Assembly (NCBI RefSeq): GCF_009664975.1
Contig: NZ_WJXB01000008.1
Coordinates: forward strand, 1 to 64,000
Length of the DNA: 64,000 bases
Origin: Paenibacillus monticola
Lineage (GTDB): Bacteria; Bacillota; Bacilli; Paenibacillales; Paenibacillaceae
Reading direction: 5' to 3'
Positions 40,913 to 49,110 of the stretch are shown piece by piece; positions within the stretch are counted from its first letter, which is position 1; each line of letters starts with the position of its first letter. Both the position numbers and the translations under genes were made by a program. The notes under the pieces were generated by a model. That model saw nothing but the letters and a program-made list of their open reading frames with translations. It did no database searches and was not told the origin of the DNA.

Positions 40913-41053
40913 TTAGCTTCCTATCCCATGATCCATGGGGCTTATTATTGCAGCAGGTTCTTTGATACTGTATGAAACGCCTGGCACAAATGGAGCAGCG
41001 ATAGCCCCTACGATACTACATGTAGCGAGTAGAAAAACCAATTTTCTTTTCAT
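40913..41053 (-). CDS. Phr/AloP-like secreted pro-peptide (inner copy)
   Basis: 46 residues: MKRKLVFLLATCSIVGAIAA, linker PFVPGVSYSI, C-terminus KEPAAIISPMDHGIGS. Its start overlaps the receptor's 3' end by 38 bp in another frame, the same overlap style as rap-phr pairs. Compared with the outer copy the signal region is nearly unchanged, while the C-terminus differs at N/D and F/I (PMNHGFGS versus PMDHGIGS). That points to two related but distinct signals or a specificity change. RBS GAGAGGTG lies upstream. Confidence 0.8.
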   Translation of the reverse strand: MKRKLVFLLATCSIVGAIAAPFVPGVSYSIKEPAAIISPMDHGIGS

Positions 41054-42404
41054 TTAATGTTTGCACCTCTCTGATTAGAATTTTATATCTCTCTAGTGCT
41101 TGATCAGATGCAAATGGACGAAACTGTTCAAATAACCCTATACATCTGAGTATAGCACTATCACAGTTAATTCTAATAGATGATTCCAAACTTTCCAATA
41201 CTAGACAAAGTCCTCTATTAAATTTCTTTGCGTTTAAATAATAGACTGCCAATTCGGCCAGTACACGTGTGTAGCGTTCTGCTGTGACTTGTTGGCTGAT
41301 TTTTCCAATTTGGCTCTGCTCTTCTTTGAAGCTCAGATAACTTTCAAAACGTTCAAGAATGGAATCAATATTGATGTGATATTTGTTGGCTGCCAGGATG
41401 ATTTTGCATAACCCTGGAAAAATCTCGTTTTCTCTGGCAGCTATATAATTCACATAATCGACCAATACCTCAACCTGTCCGGCCATTAAATGATACATAT
41501 ACCGATTGGCTTCGGCCCATTCGCTAAACTGTTTAATAACCCGTTCTTCTTCTTCGCTAGGTTTCTTCACCCAACTGGCATCGGCATATAAAGACACATA
41601 ATATAATCCCTTCATATAATCTCCGCATTCACGCCAAGCATTGGCCCGTGCTAAATAAGCATACAGAATGTAGAAAATAAGTGGCTTTTTCAGTTCTCCC
41701 GGTGCCCTCTCTCGCTTACTACCTTGTTCGTATTGTATGGTAGCTTTATGCTCCATTTTCTCGGCCAACTGTTCAACCTTACTCCAGCGTTGAAGTGATG
41801 CATTCACATTAATTAATTCATTAAGTGCATCCAATTGATAGGCTTCATCCAACCGCTCTAAGAAGGGTTCGAAATGAGTTGCAGCCAGTAAGTTAGTGTC
41901 TTGGTCATCACTCAAACCCAGTGTGAACAATCGATATCGGCAAAGCGCCAAGCGTTCGGAATGCTGGGATTTCTCTCCTTCAGCAACACTCTCGTAGAGC
42001 AGGATTGCCGCAGCTGAGCGGCCCTGTGCAAATAACTCTTCCGCTGTGTCAAACAGCAAGGGTAAATACATCAGCTTGTCCATAATATGCAGAAGGACAC
42101 GTTGGACTGCGTCCAGCTTGTTGAGTTCCGCACATCGATGCAATAATGGCCCAACTCGCCTCCAGTCCGGAGAACGGTCAATGATGTAATTATCTATGTA
42201 CAAGTCATAGAAATAACCCTCCGCCAGCCCCATCGCCATTGTGATCTGGTCAAGCTGCTGCATCGCGATGGGACGGATTCCGTGCATCACATTGCTGAGT
42301 GTTCCCGTATGAAGGCCGGAGCGCTCAGCAAACTGTGTGATCGTCAAAGCTTCTCTTTTTAAGTAATTGTCCAGTTCAGCCAGAATCGTAGGTGTAGGTT
42401 CCAA
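41016..42404 (-). CDS. HTH-TPR peptide receptor (RRNPP/Rap/AimR-AloR-like)
   Basis: 462 residues from TTG 42404, chosen for AAAGGTGG 10 bp upstream; the open frame extends to 42497 without a ribosome binding site. N-terminal XRE-type HTH (about 5-65, LTITQFAERSGLHTGTLSNVMHG). The rest is an all-helical, TPR-like solenoid with repeated pairs such as RSAAAILLYESVAEGEK, AYLARANAWRECGDYMKGLYY and LAVYYLNAKKFNRGLCLVLE. This is the architecture of peptide-sensing regulators. Two tandem pro-peptide genes directly follow, the first overlapping by 38 bp, and then a spo0E-like gene, so it probably senses their product and controls sporulation timing or its own locus. Confidence 0.88.
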   Translation of the reverse strand: MEPTPTILAELDNYLKREALTITQFAERSGLHTGTLSNVMHGIRPIAMQQLDQITMAMGLAEGYFYDLYIDNYIIDRSPDWRRVGPLLHRCAELNKLDAVQRVLLHIMDKLMYLPLLFDTAEELFAQGRSAAAILLYESVAEGEKSQHSERLALCRYRLFTLGLSDDQDTNLLAATHFEPFLERLDEAYQLDALNELINVNASLQRWSKVEQLAEKMEHKATIQYEQGSKRERAPGELKKPLIFYILYAYLARANAWRECGDYMKGLYYVSLYADASWVKKPSEEEERVIKQFSEWAEANRYMYHLMAGQVEVLVDYVNYIAARENEIFPGLCKIILAANKYHINIDSILERFESYLSFKEEQSQIGKISQQVTAERYTRVLAELAVYYLNAKKFNRGLCLVLESLESSIRINCDSAILRCIGLFEQFRPFASDQALERYKILIREVQTLNEKKIGFSTRYM

Positions 42405-42468
42405 GTCATAACCACCTTTCTCGCTTTGAATCAAAATAAAGAAAATATTAGCTTTCGATAATATACAA

Positions 42469-42497
42469 AATATAACAGCGGTTAATAATATATACAA
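42469..42497 (-). promoter_or_regulatory. Candidate promoter of the HTH-TPR receptor
   Basis: On the minus strand TTGTAT (42492-42497), a 17-bp spacer and TATATT (42469-42474), about 65 bp before the TTG start. The region is very A/T-rich, so the assignment is tentative. Confidence 0.4.
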
Positions 42498-42889
42498 GTT
42501 TAAATTATGAATTATTTTCTAATTATATAAATATTACCCTCCCTCAACATTGTCTGAATATTGTATACTCTACTTAAAAGAGAACAGCGCTTGTTGTCAC
42601 ATCTATATTCACGTATAACCCCAGTGTTTTGTTGTAAAAGGTGACATTACTCATGTTCGGACAGGGAATTCGATGTTAATATAAAAGCATTTATTCCCCT
42701 TATTAACCCTTGCTGGAGGGGTTGTACTGCAGGCAATTGTTGCTTTGTCGCAGCTTCCCACTTCGCTGCTTTACAGTGACAGAATGATAGTCGGCAACAG
42801 AGAGTATTTGTCTTTTGGAGCCGAATTAAGGCAAGAATGCCGTCTTACTTTTTCGGCGGCCAATCAGATAGACTCGGAGGATGACAGAT
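42498..42889. other. Long intergenic leader region before gltD
   Basis: About 390 bp without a supported gene. It holds a TATACT at 42564-42569, and near the gltD start a nested inverted repeat GCCGA...GGCAAGAATGCC...TCGGC (about 42830-42858) with a T-stretch inside it. It could be a long regulated gltD leader. I found no T-box (no AGGGTGG-type motif), no S-box and no good GlnR box. Confidence 0.4.
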
Positions 42890-44374
42890 ATGGGTAAAGC
42901 AACAGGATTTTTGGAATATCAACGGCAAACGCCTTCAGAGTGTGAGCCTCTGGAGCGAATTAAGAATTGGAATGAATTTTCAGTGAAGATGGATGAAGAG
43001 AAGCTACAGGAGCAAGGCGCTCGCTGCATGGACTGTGGCACACCGTTTTGTCATGTAGGGCGTCTGCTGTCGGGTATGGCCTCTGGCTGTCCCGTGCATA
43101 ACCTGATTCCAGAATGGAATGATATGGTATATCGTGGTAACTGGGAGGTTGCACTGAAACGTCTACACAAGACCAATAACTTTCCGGAATTTACAGGACG
43201 TGTGTGTCCAGCTCCATGTGAAGGCGCTTGTACTGTAGGGCTTAACGGTAATCCTGTAACGATTAAATCCATTGAGAAGGCTATTGTAGATAGAGGATTT
43301 GCAGAGGGCTGGATTATTCCGGAGCCTCCGTTGACCCGTACAGGCAAAAAAATTGCTGTAGTAGGCTCGGGTCCGGCAGGTCTTGCCTGTGCGGCCCAGC
43401 TCAACAAGGCTGGACATAGCGTAACCGTGTATGAGCGGGCGGACCGTATTGGCGGACTGCTGACCTACGGGATACCGAATATGAAGCTTGATAAGAAAAC
43501 GGTGCAGCGCCGGGTGGATCTGCTTGCGGCTGAAGGCGTTACCTTCGTAACCCGCACAGAAATCGGAGTGGATATTACCGCAACACAACTCAAGGATGAG
43601 CATGATGCAGTGGTTCTATGCGGCGGATCTACTCAGGCACGCGACCTTCCTATAGAAGGACGTGAGCTGGCGGGCATTCATCAGGCGATGGAATTCCTGA
43701 CGCTGAATACTAAGAGCCTGCTGGATTCCAATCTAGCGGATGGGGAATATCTGTCGGCGGCAGGCAAGGATGTAGTGGTCATCGGCGGCGGTGATACGGG
43801 TACGGACTGTGTAGCAACCTCGATCCGGCACGGCTGTCGCAGCGTGACCCAGCTGGAGATTATGCCACAGTCTCCATTAACACGTCAGCCTGGCAATCCT
43901 TGGCCTGAATGGCCGAAGGTGCTGAAGGTTGATTATGGTCAGGAAGAGGCGGCTTCCTTATATAAGGAGGACCCGCGCCGTTATCTCGTTTCGACGAAAC
44001 GTTTTGTCGGCAATGATGGTGGACAGGTGCAGGAGCTGCATACTGTACGTATAGAATGGACCCGCAATGAACAGGGGCGAATCGTTCCGGTTGAGGTTCC
44101 GGGCAGTGAGGAAATCCTGAAGGCACAACTGGTACTGCTGGCTTTGGGTTTTACGGGTCCCGAAGAGACCGTGCTGGGACAGCTTGGAGTAGAACGTGAT
44201 GAACGCTCTAACGCCAAGGCGGAATTCGGAGCACAGGCTACGAATGTAGAAGCTGTATTTGCAGCAGGCGACATGCGCCGCGGACAAAGTCTTGTTGTGT
44301 GGGCCATTAACGAAGGCCGTCAGGCCGCTCGTGAAGTGGATCGCTTCCTCATGGGTTCATCGAATTTGCCATAA
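42890..44374 (+). CDS. gltD: Glutamate synthase small subunit (GltD-type NADPH oxidoreductase)
   Basis: 494 residues from the ATG at 42890, 9 bp behind CGGAGG; the ATG at 42881 touches that site. N-terminal Fe-S domain with CMDCGTPFCH and later SGCPVHNLIPEWND and CPAPCEGACT. FAD-binding AVVGSGPAGLACAAQL and NADPH-binding VVIGGGDTGTDCV, ending in AAGDMRRGQSLVVWAINEGRQAA. It passes electrons from NADPH to the large subunit, which makes glutamate from glutamine and 2-oxoglutarate. No gltB is adjacent: the next gene is a phosphoesterase. It either works with a distant GltB or is a GltD-like reductase for another partner. Confidence 0.9.
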   Translation: MGKATGFLEYQRQTPSECEPLERIKNWNEFSVKMDEEKLQEQGARCMDCGTPFCHVGRLLSGMASGCPVHNLIPEWNDMVYRGNWEVALKRLHKTNNFPEFTGRVCPAPCEGACTVGLNGNPVTIKSIEKAIVDRGFAEGWIIPEPPLTRTGKKIAVVGSGPAGLACAAQLNKAGHSVTVYERADRIGGLLTYGIPNMKLDKKTVQRRVDLLAAEGVTFVTRTEIGVDITATQLKDEHDAVVLCGGSTQARDLPIEGRELAGIHQAMEFLTLNTKSLLDSNLADGEYLSAAGKDVVVIGGGDTGTDCVATSIRHGCRSVTQLEIMPQSPLTRQPGNPWPEWPKVLKVDYGQEEAASLYKEDPRRYLVSTKRFVGNDGGQVQELHTVRIEWTRNEQGRIVPVEVPGSEEILKAQLVLLALGFTGPEETVLGQLGVERDERSNAKAEFGAQATNVEAVFAAGDMRRGQSLVVWAINEGRQAAREVDRFLMGSSNLP

Positions 44375-44502
44375 GTATTGAAGTAGTATTCAGAAGAGCA
44401 GGGCGCCCCATAGGGGCGTCCGCTTTGCGTTATAGGACCATTGGAAGCTAAGATAGCAGTAGATTAAGACTAGCAGTAAATTTGAAAAGGGGAGAATGTA
44501 CG

Positions 44503-45054
44503 ATGAAGCTGATGTTTATTTCCGATATTCACGGATCGTTATACTGGTTGGACCGGGCGTTGGAGAAAGTTGCCGAGGAGCAGCCGGACTGCCTCGTTAT
44601 ATTAGGAGACTTTTTATATCATGGACCACGGAATCCGCTGCCGGATGGTTATGACCCGCAGGGTGTGGCCAGCAGACTGAACGATTATAACGCGAATCAC
44701 CGGACCATCGTCGCTGTGCGCGGCAATTGTGATGCTGAGGTGGATCAGATGCTGCTGCAATTCCCGATGATGGGCGATTATGTCTTGATTCTGCATGAAG
44801 GCAGACGAATTTATGCAACGCACGGGCATGGCTTTAGTATGGAGCATTTGCCGCAGCTTTCGGAGAAGGATATCTTCATCCAAGGGCATACCCATGTTCC
44901 GGTGGCAGAGGTTAAAGAAGGGATATATGTCCTCAACCCGGGTTCAATCTCACTCCCTAAAGAGAACAACCCGAATTCTTATGCAGTCCTGCAGAATGGG
45001 GAGTTCACTGTTAAGGATTTTGAAGGCAACACGATTAGAAATATTACACTTTAA
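44503..45054 (+). CDS. yfcE: YfcE-type metallophosphoesterase
   Basis: 183 residues from the ATG at 44503, behind AAAAGGGGAG; an in-frame TTG at 44482 lies before that site. Calcineurin-like motifs: FISDIHGS, ILGDFLYHGPRN, VRGNCDAEVD, THGH and QGHTHVP, giving the two-metal site. It should hydrolyse phosphodiesters in the cytoplasm, as E. coli YfcE does in vitro. Physiological substrate unknown. A hairpin without a T-run (about 44401-44422) separates it from gltD. Confidence 0.88.
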   Translation: MKLMFISDIHGSLYWLDRALEKVAEEQPDCLVILGDFLYHGPRNPLPDGYDPQGVASRLNDYNANHRTIVAVRGNCDAEVDQMLLQFPMMGDYVLILHEGRRIYATHGHGFSMEHLPQLSEKDIFIQGHTHVPVAEVKEGIYVLNPGSISLPKENNPNSYAVLQNGEFTVKDFEGNTIRNITL

Positions 45055-45072
45055 TCAGGATCCCATAAGGAA

Positions 45073-45101
45073 TTGAGCCCTGCAACATATTATTGTATGA
45101 T
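45073..45101 (+). promoter_or_regulatory. Sigma-A promoter of the aguA-aguB operon
   Basis: TTGAGC (45073-45078), a 17-bp spacer and TATGAT (45096-45101), 58 bp before aguA. Confidence 0.7.
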
Positions 45102-45158
45102 GGGTAAGGAGCTTTAAGGCAAGCTGGCTTCAAATATAACAGTAAAGGTAGCTAACGA

Positions 45159-46187
45159 ATGTATCCTAAAGATTTGAACTATACAATGCCCGCAGAGTGG
45201 GCCAAACATCAGCGGACTTTTATTTCCTGGCCCGTGCAATCCTCCATGTGTTTTCCGGACAACCACGTCTCCGTATGCCAAGGGTATGCTGACATCATCG
45301 CCGCTATGGCTGAGTTCGAACCGGTAACGGTGCTTGTGAATCCTGACGAATTGGAGAACGTAGAGTCACTGGTCGGTGGAACGAATGTAATGCTGCTCCC
45401 TATTGAGCACAGTGATGCTTGGCTGCGTGATAACGGACCTACTTTTGTAGTGAACAAAGAAGGTGTAGTGGCAGGAGTGAACTGGAAGTTTAATGCCTGG
45501 GGTGGTAAATATGCGCCTTGGGATCTGGACGATAAGGTAGCTCCACAGATTCTGGAGCAGCTGCAGATTACCCGTTTTGATGCGCCGCTTGTAATGGAAG
45601 GTGGCTCTATCCATACGGATGGAGAGGGTACGTTGTTAACAACAGAAGAATGCCTACTGAATATGAACCGCAACCCGGAGCTGGGACGGGAAGATATTGA
45701 AGATTATGTAATGAAATATACGGGTACAGAATCTATCATCTGGCTGAAACGCGGGTTAAGCGGGGATGAAACCGATGGCCATGTCGACAATATTGCTTGC
45801 TTCGCTGCACCAGGTAAAGTCATTATTCAGGTCTGTGAGGATCCACAGGACGAGAACTATGAGATTACAGCGGAGAATTTGCGTATTCTGGAGAATGCCA
45901 CCGATGCCCAAGGCCGGAAGCTGGAGATTATTAAGATTCAGCAGCCGCCCCGCGTGGATGGAGAGGATGGCCGGCTGACGCTCAGCTATTTGAATTTTTA
46001 CTTTGTGAATGGCGGTATCATTTTGCCGGTGTTCGGCGGAACAGCAGCAAAGACTGACAGACTCGCCGAGCAAGTGCTTGCTGATCTCTTCCCAGACCGT
46101 AGAATTCGTACGGTGAACGGAATGGCGGTCATTACCGAAGGCGGCAACGTACACTGCACCACACAGCAAATGCCAGTCTCTATTTAA
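45159..46187 (+). CDS. aguA: Agmatine deiminase
   Basis: 342 residues. It converts agmatine to N-carbamoylputrescine and ammonia. Guanidino-modifying fold with substrate and catalytic motifs: SDAWLRDNGPTFV, the EGGSIHTDGEGTLL region, GDETDGHVDN, and nucleophile Cys 333 in GGNVHCTTQQMP. Usual start MPAEWAKHQRTFISWP, here preceded by MYPKDLNYT. It is followed 61 bp later by aguB, which completes putrescine synthesis, so this is the standard biosynthetic pair rather than the catabolic agmatine pathway. Confidence 0.95.
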   Translation: MYPKDLNYTMPAEWAKHQRTFISWPVQSSMCFPDNHVSVCQGYADIIAAMAEFEPVTVLVNPDELENVESLVGGTNVMLLPIEHSDAWLRDNGPTFVVNKEGVVAGVNWKFNAWGGKYAPWDLDDKVAPQILEQLQITRFDAPLVMEGGSIHTDGEGTLLTTEECLLNMNRNPELGREDIEDYVMKYTGTESIIWLKRGLSGDETDGHVDNIACFAAPGKVIIQVCEDPQDENYEITAENLRILENATDAQGRKLEIIKIQQPPRVDGEDGRLTLSYLNFYFVNGGIILPVFGGTAAKTDRLAEQVLADLFPDRRIRTVNGMAVITEGGNVHCTTQQMPVSI

Positions 46188-46248
46188 TCGGGATAATCGA
46201 GCAGGCAAGTTATAGAGCAGACATCTATTTACAAGGAGGACAGTACCC

Positions 46249-47124
46249 GTGAGAAAAGTAAAAGTAGCTGCGACACAAATGAGCTGTTCCAGCAACATAG
46301 ATGAGAATATCAGCAAGGCCGAAATATTGGTCAGAGAAGCAGCGGCCCAGGGGGCGCAGATTATTTTGCTGCAGGAGCTGTTCGAGACCCCTTATTTCTG
46401 CCAGAAGGAGAAAGCGGATTATTACGCCTATGCAACGGAGCTTGAGCAGAACAAAGCGGTCAACCATTTCAAAGCCATAGCCAAAGAGCTGCAGGTAGTG
46501 CTGCCCATCAGCTTTTATGAGAAGAAGAATTATGCCCGTTATAACTCGCTGGCTGTAATCGATGCTGACGGAACGGTGCTCGGCAAATACCGCAAGAGCC
46601 ATATTCCTGATGGCCCAGGTTATGAAGAGAAGTTCTATTTCAATCCGGGCGATACCGGATTTAAGGTGTGGAATACCCGTTATGCGAAGATTGGTGTCGG
46701 CGTCTGCTGGGATCAGTGGTATCCAGAGGCGGCCAGAGTCATGAGTCTGATGGGCGCAGAAATCCTCTTCTATCCTACAGCTATCGGTTCAGAGCCGCAG
46801 GATGGTTCCATTGATTCCAAGGATCACTGGCAGACCTGTATGCTCGGCCATGCGGCCGCGAACCTGATACCAGTCGTTGCTTCCAATCGGATCGGCGAGG
46901 AGATCGATGAAGACTCCAGTATTAATTTCTATGGATCTTCATTCATTGCAGGTCCTCAGGGCAATAAGATTGTCGAGGCTGGACGTGATGAACAGACAGT
47001 GCTGGTGAGTGAATTTGATCTCGATGCCTTGGAGGTTGGACGGCTGGAGTGGGGAATTTTCCGCGACCGGCGGCCAGAGCTGTACAGATTGATTTCTTCC
47101 TATGATGGGGACTTAACCTTTTAG
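46249..47124 (+). CDS. aguB: N-carbamoylputrescine amidase
   Basis: 291 residues, start GTG 46249 behind AAGGAGG. Nitrilase-superfamily enzyme hydrolysing N-carbamoylputrescine to putrescine, CO2 and ammonia. The triad is visible: Glu 43 in ILLQELFETPYF, Lys in YRKSHIPDGPGY and Cys in GVGVCWDQWYPEAAR. The FETPYFCQ region and the C-terminal FDLDALEVGRLEWGIFRDRRPE are typical of AguB. Cytoplasmic. It forms an operon with aguA and ends at a strong terminator. Confidence 0.95.
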   Translation: MRKVKVAATQMSCSSNIDENISKAEILVREAAAQGAQIILLQELFETPYFCQKEKADYYAYATELEQNKAVNHFKAIAKELQVVLPISFYEKKNYARYNSLAVIDADGTVLGKYRKSHIPDGPGYEEKFYFNPGDTGFKVWNTRYAKIGVGVCWDQWYPEAARVMSLMGAEILFYPTAIGSEPQDGSIDSKDHWQTCMLGHAAANLIPVVASNRIGEEIDEDSSINFYGSSFIAGPQGNKIVEAGRDEQTVLVSEFDLDALEVGRLEWGIFRDRRPELYRLISSYDGDLTF

Positions 47125-47145
47125 TTTAATATTAGTCAGAATAAC

Positions 47146-47197
47146 AACGGGTACTGCCAAGGATGCTAACGATCTCTTGTCTGTACCCGTTTTTTTG
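47146..47197 (+). terminator. Terminator of the agu operon
   Basis: AACGGGTAC (47146-47154) pairs with GTACCCGTT (47183-47191) around a partly structured loop, followed by a T-run to 47196. Confidence 0.8.
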
Positions 47198-47207
47198 CGA
47201 AATGGTT

Positions 47208-47429
47208 TATTTATATAACCGAACGATCGTATCCGATACTTATACACCGGGTACTGCCGAGCGCTTGGACGACCCGGAATATTATAGCAACGTGGTTAAC
47301 CGGATTCCTGCGAATCGGGTAGCCGAAATACAGGATGTAGCCGGAGCTGTTATTTATCTCGCCTCATCTGCGGGCAACATGGTCACGGGGACCACTCTTT
47401 TGGTAGATGGAGGCTGGACTGCACAATAA
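47208..47429 (+). pseudogene. C-terminal remnant of a short-chain dehydrogenase
   Basis: The frame reads YTPGTAERLDDPEYYSNVVN, then RIPANRVAEIQDVAGAVIYLAS and GTTLLVDGGWTAQ, which is the last quarter of a classical SDR. The Rossmann GxxxGIG motif and the catalytic YxxxK are missing. Upstream in frame lies the agu terminator, so there is no proper start or ribosome binding site. It is a decayed fragment left after deletion. Confidence 0.85.
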
Positions 47430-47451
47430 ATGTTACAATACATTGATATTA

Positions 47452-47514
47452 TGTTATATAACATGACACATTGAGGAAAAGTTAATTGTCATCATCACTT
47501 TAATCTGTTAAAAT
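47452..47514 (+). promoter_or_regulatory. GlnR/TnrA box and promoter of the amino acid ABC operon
   Basis: TGTTA-N7-TGACA at 47452-47468 fits the GlnR/TnrA consensus TGTNA-N7-TNACA and includes a perfect ATGTTATATAACAT palindrome. TTGTCA (47486-47491), a 17-bp spacer and TAAAAT (47509-47514) form the promoter. The box is centred about 60 bp before the expected start, which would suit activation under nitrogen limitation. Confidence 0.7.
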
Positions 47515-47553
47515 CTCCTTAAGTTATTTACAAATAAGTAGGGGGATTGGAGC

Positions 47554-48372
47554 ATGAAGAGTAGAAAAAAATGGGCGATGTCAGCTTTAGTAGCATTTTT
47601 AGTAGTGGCAATGGTGGGTTGTAGCTCGAATAATGACAATTCTGCAAGTGGAAGTAATGGGGCAGAGAAGATTATGTTCGCTAGCGATGCTAGTTATGCA
47701 CCAATGGAATATATGGATACTGACACCATCAAAGGCTTCGATATCGATTTTATCGCTGCAGTAATGAAGGAAGCTGGTATCGATTATGAAGTGAAGAATA
47801 CGGGCTGGGATACAATGCTTACAAGTGTGAAGCAAGGTACGGAGTATCAAGCCGGATTATCCTCAGTCTCGATTACGGATGAACGCAAGGAAACTTATGA
47901 CTATTCCATTCCTTATTTTGAATCCACGAATATGATCATGGTTAAAGAAGGCAGCGACATAAAGAGTGCACTTGACCTGAAGGACAAGGTCGTGGCTATT
48001 CAGGGAGCTACTACGGCTGATGATCTGATGAGTGGCATTATGGGTGTGGATAACACGAATCTGAAACGTTTTGACAGCAATGCTGTAGCACTAATGGAAT
48101 TGAACGGCGGCGGCGCCGATGCCGTTGTAGCGGATATCGCAATCGTACGCGAATATATGAAGAATAATCCCGATCAGAAACTGGTAGGTATTCTGGATAC
48201 TGAGAACTTCGGATCAGAGTATTATGGCATTCTGTATCCTAAAGGCAGTGAATGGAAGGCTAAACTTGACCCGGCGATCAAGAAGGTGCTGGAGAATGGG
48301 AAATACGCAGAAATCTACAAAACATGGTTCGGCGAAGAGCCTAACATGGATAACCTTCTAAAAGCGCAGTAA
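47554..48372 (+). CDS. Amino acid ABC importer substrate-binding lipoprotein
   Basis: 272 residues, lipobox MVGC with Cys 23. Family 3 solute-binding protein: FASDASYAPMEYMDTDTIKGFDIDFI, SVSITDERKETYDYSIPYF, then the ligand-specific KDKVVAIQGATTADDLM and GADAVVADIAIVREYM. This group binds glutamine, glutamate, arginine or cystine; the Asp-rich pocket pattern does not decide. The GlnR box favours a nitrogen-rich ligand such as glutamine. First gene of the operon, with a terminator before the permease. Confidence 0.9.
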   Translation: MKSRKKWAMSALVAFLVVAMVGCSSNNDNSASGSNGAEKIMFASDASYAPMEYMDTDTIKGFDIDFIAAVMKEAGIDYEVKNTGWDTMLTSVKQGTEYQAGLSSVSITDERKETYDYSIPYFESTNMIMVKEGSDIKSALDLKDKVVAIQGATTADDLMSGIMGVDNTNLKRFDSNAVALMELNGGGADAVVADIAIVREYMKNNPDQKLVGILDTENFGSEYYGILYPKGSEWKAKLDPAIKKVLENGKYAEIYKTWFGEEPNMDNLLKAQ

Positions 48373-48386
48373 GCCAAGAAATAACC

Positions 48387-48428
48387 AAGCATGCGTAATG
48401 ATAGCTATTGCGCATGCTTCTTTTTTTT
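48387..48428 (+). terminator. Intercistronic terminator, binding protein to permease
   Basis: AAGCATGCGTAAT (48387-48399) pairs with ATTGCGCATGCTT (48407-48419) at 12 of 13 positions, followed by a long T-run. It should reduce permease/ATPase expression relative to the binding protein. Confidence 0.85.
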
Positions 48429-48455
48429 AATAGCAGAAGAGAAGGGAAGAGTACT

Positions 48456-49103
48456 ATGGATTTCAAATTCGACATTATTATTCATTATTTGCCAGTCCTT
48501 TTTAAAGGAACAATGCTGACGATCGGCTTCTCTATCGTTTCTATAATAATTGGTTCCATTCTCGGACTAGGCATTGGCTTCGGAAAAATGGCGCCACGTT
48601 GGTATTTTCGCTGGCCCTTTCATTTATATATTAACTTCTTCCGCGGGACACCGCTTTATGTGCAGATTCTGATAGTCCATTTCGGCGTGGTACCTCCTAT
48701 TTACGGCAAGACCAATGCTCTTATTTCTGGAGTAGTGGCTCTATCACTAAATTCTGCTGCCTATTCTGCTGAGATTTTTCGGGCGGGAATTCAGTCTATT
48801 GATCGGGGGCAGAAGGAAGCGGCTATTTCACTGGGTATGAGTAGCAGGCAGGCGATGCGGTTTATCATTCTTCCACAGGCCATCAAACGGATGGTTCCAG
48901 CTTTTGGGAACGAATTTATCGTATTGGTGAAGGATTCCTCACTCATGGCTATTGTAGCCGCACCGGAAATTATGTATTGGAGCAACACCATGAAAGGGCA
49001 ATATTTGCGGATCTGGGAGCCGTATTTGACGGCTGCATTAATCTACTTCATTCTTACCTATTCCCTCAGCAAGCTGCTGAATTATCTCGAACGGAGGGTG
49101 TAA
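48456..49103 (+). CDS. Amino acid ABC importer permease, HisM/GlnP type
   Basis: 215 residues from the ATG at 48456 (AAGAGAAGGGAAGAG upstream); the frame opens earlier at 48408, inside the terminator hairpin, and that start is rejected. About five membrane segments. FFRGTPLYVQIL and the coupling loop QKEAAISLGMSSRQAMRFIILPQA mark the polar amino acid permease family. The ATPase gene follows 7 bp later. Confidence 0.92.
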   Translation: MDFKFDIIIHYLPVLFKGTMLTIGFSIVSIIIGSILGLGIGFGKMAPRWYFRWPFHLYINFFRGTPLYVQILIVHFGVVPPIYGKTNALISGVVALSLNSAAYSAEIFRAGIQSIDRGQKEAAISLGMSSRQAMRFIILPQAIKRMVPAFGNEFIVLVKDSSLMAIVAAPEIMYWSNTMKGQYLRIWEPYLTAALIYFILTYSLSKLLNYLERRV

Positions 49104-49110
49104 ACATCCT

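Noticed and set aside
42541..42889. T-box or glutamine-type riboswitch before gltD
   Set aside because: No AGGGTGG-like T-box core and no clear terminator with U-tract. The inverted repeats are weak.
44401..44422. Terminator after gltD
   Set aside because: A GC-rich hairpin is present, but no T-run follows on either strand.
47163..47429. 88-residue intact gene
   Set aside because: The start lies inside the agu terminator, there is no ribosome binding site, and the homology begins mid-protein, so it is treated as an SDR remnant.
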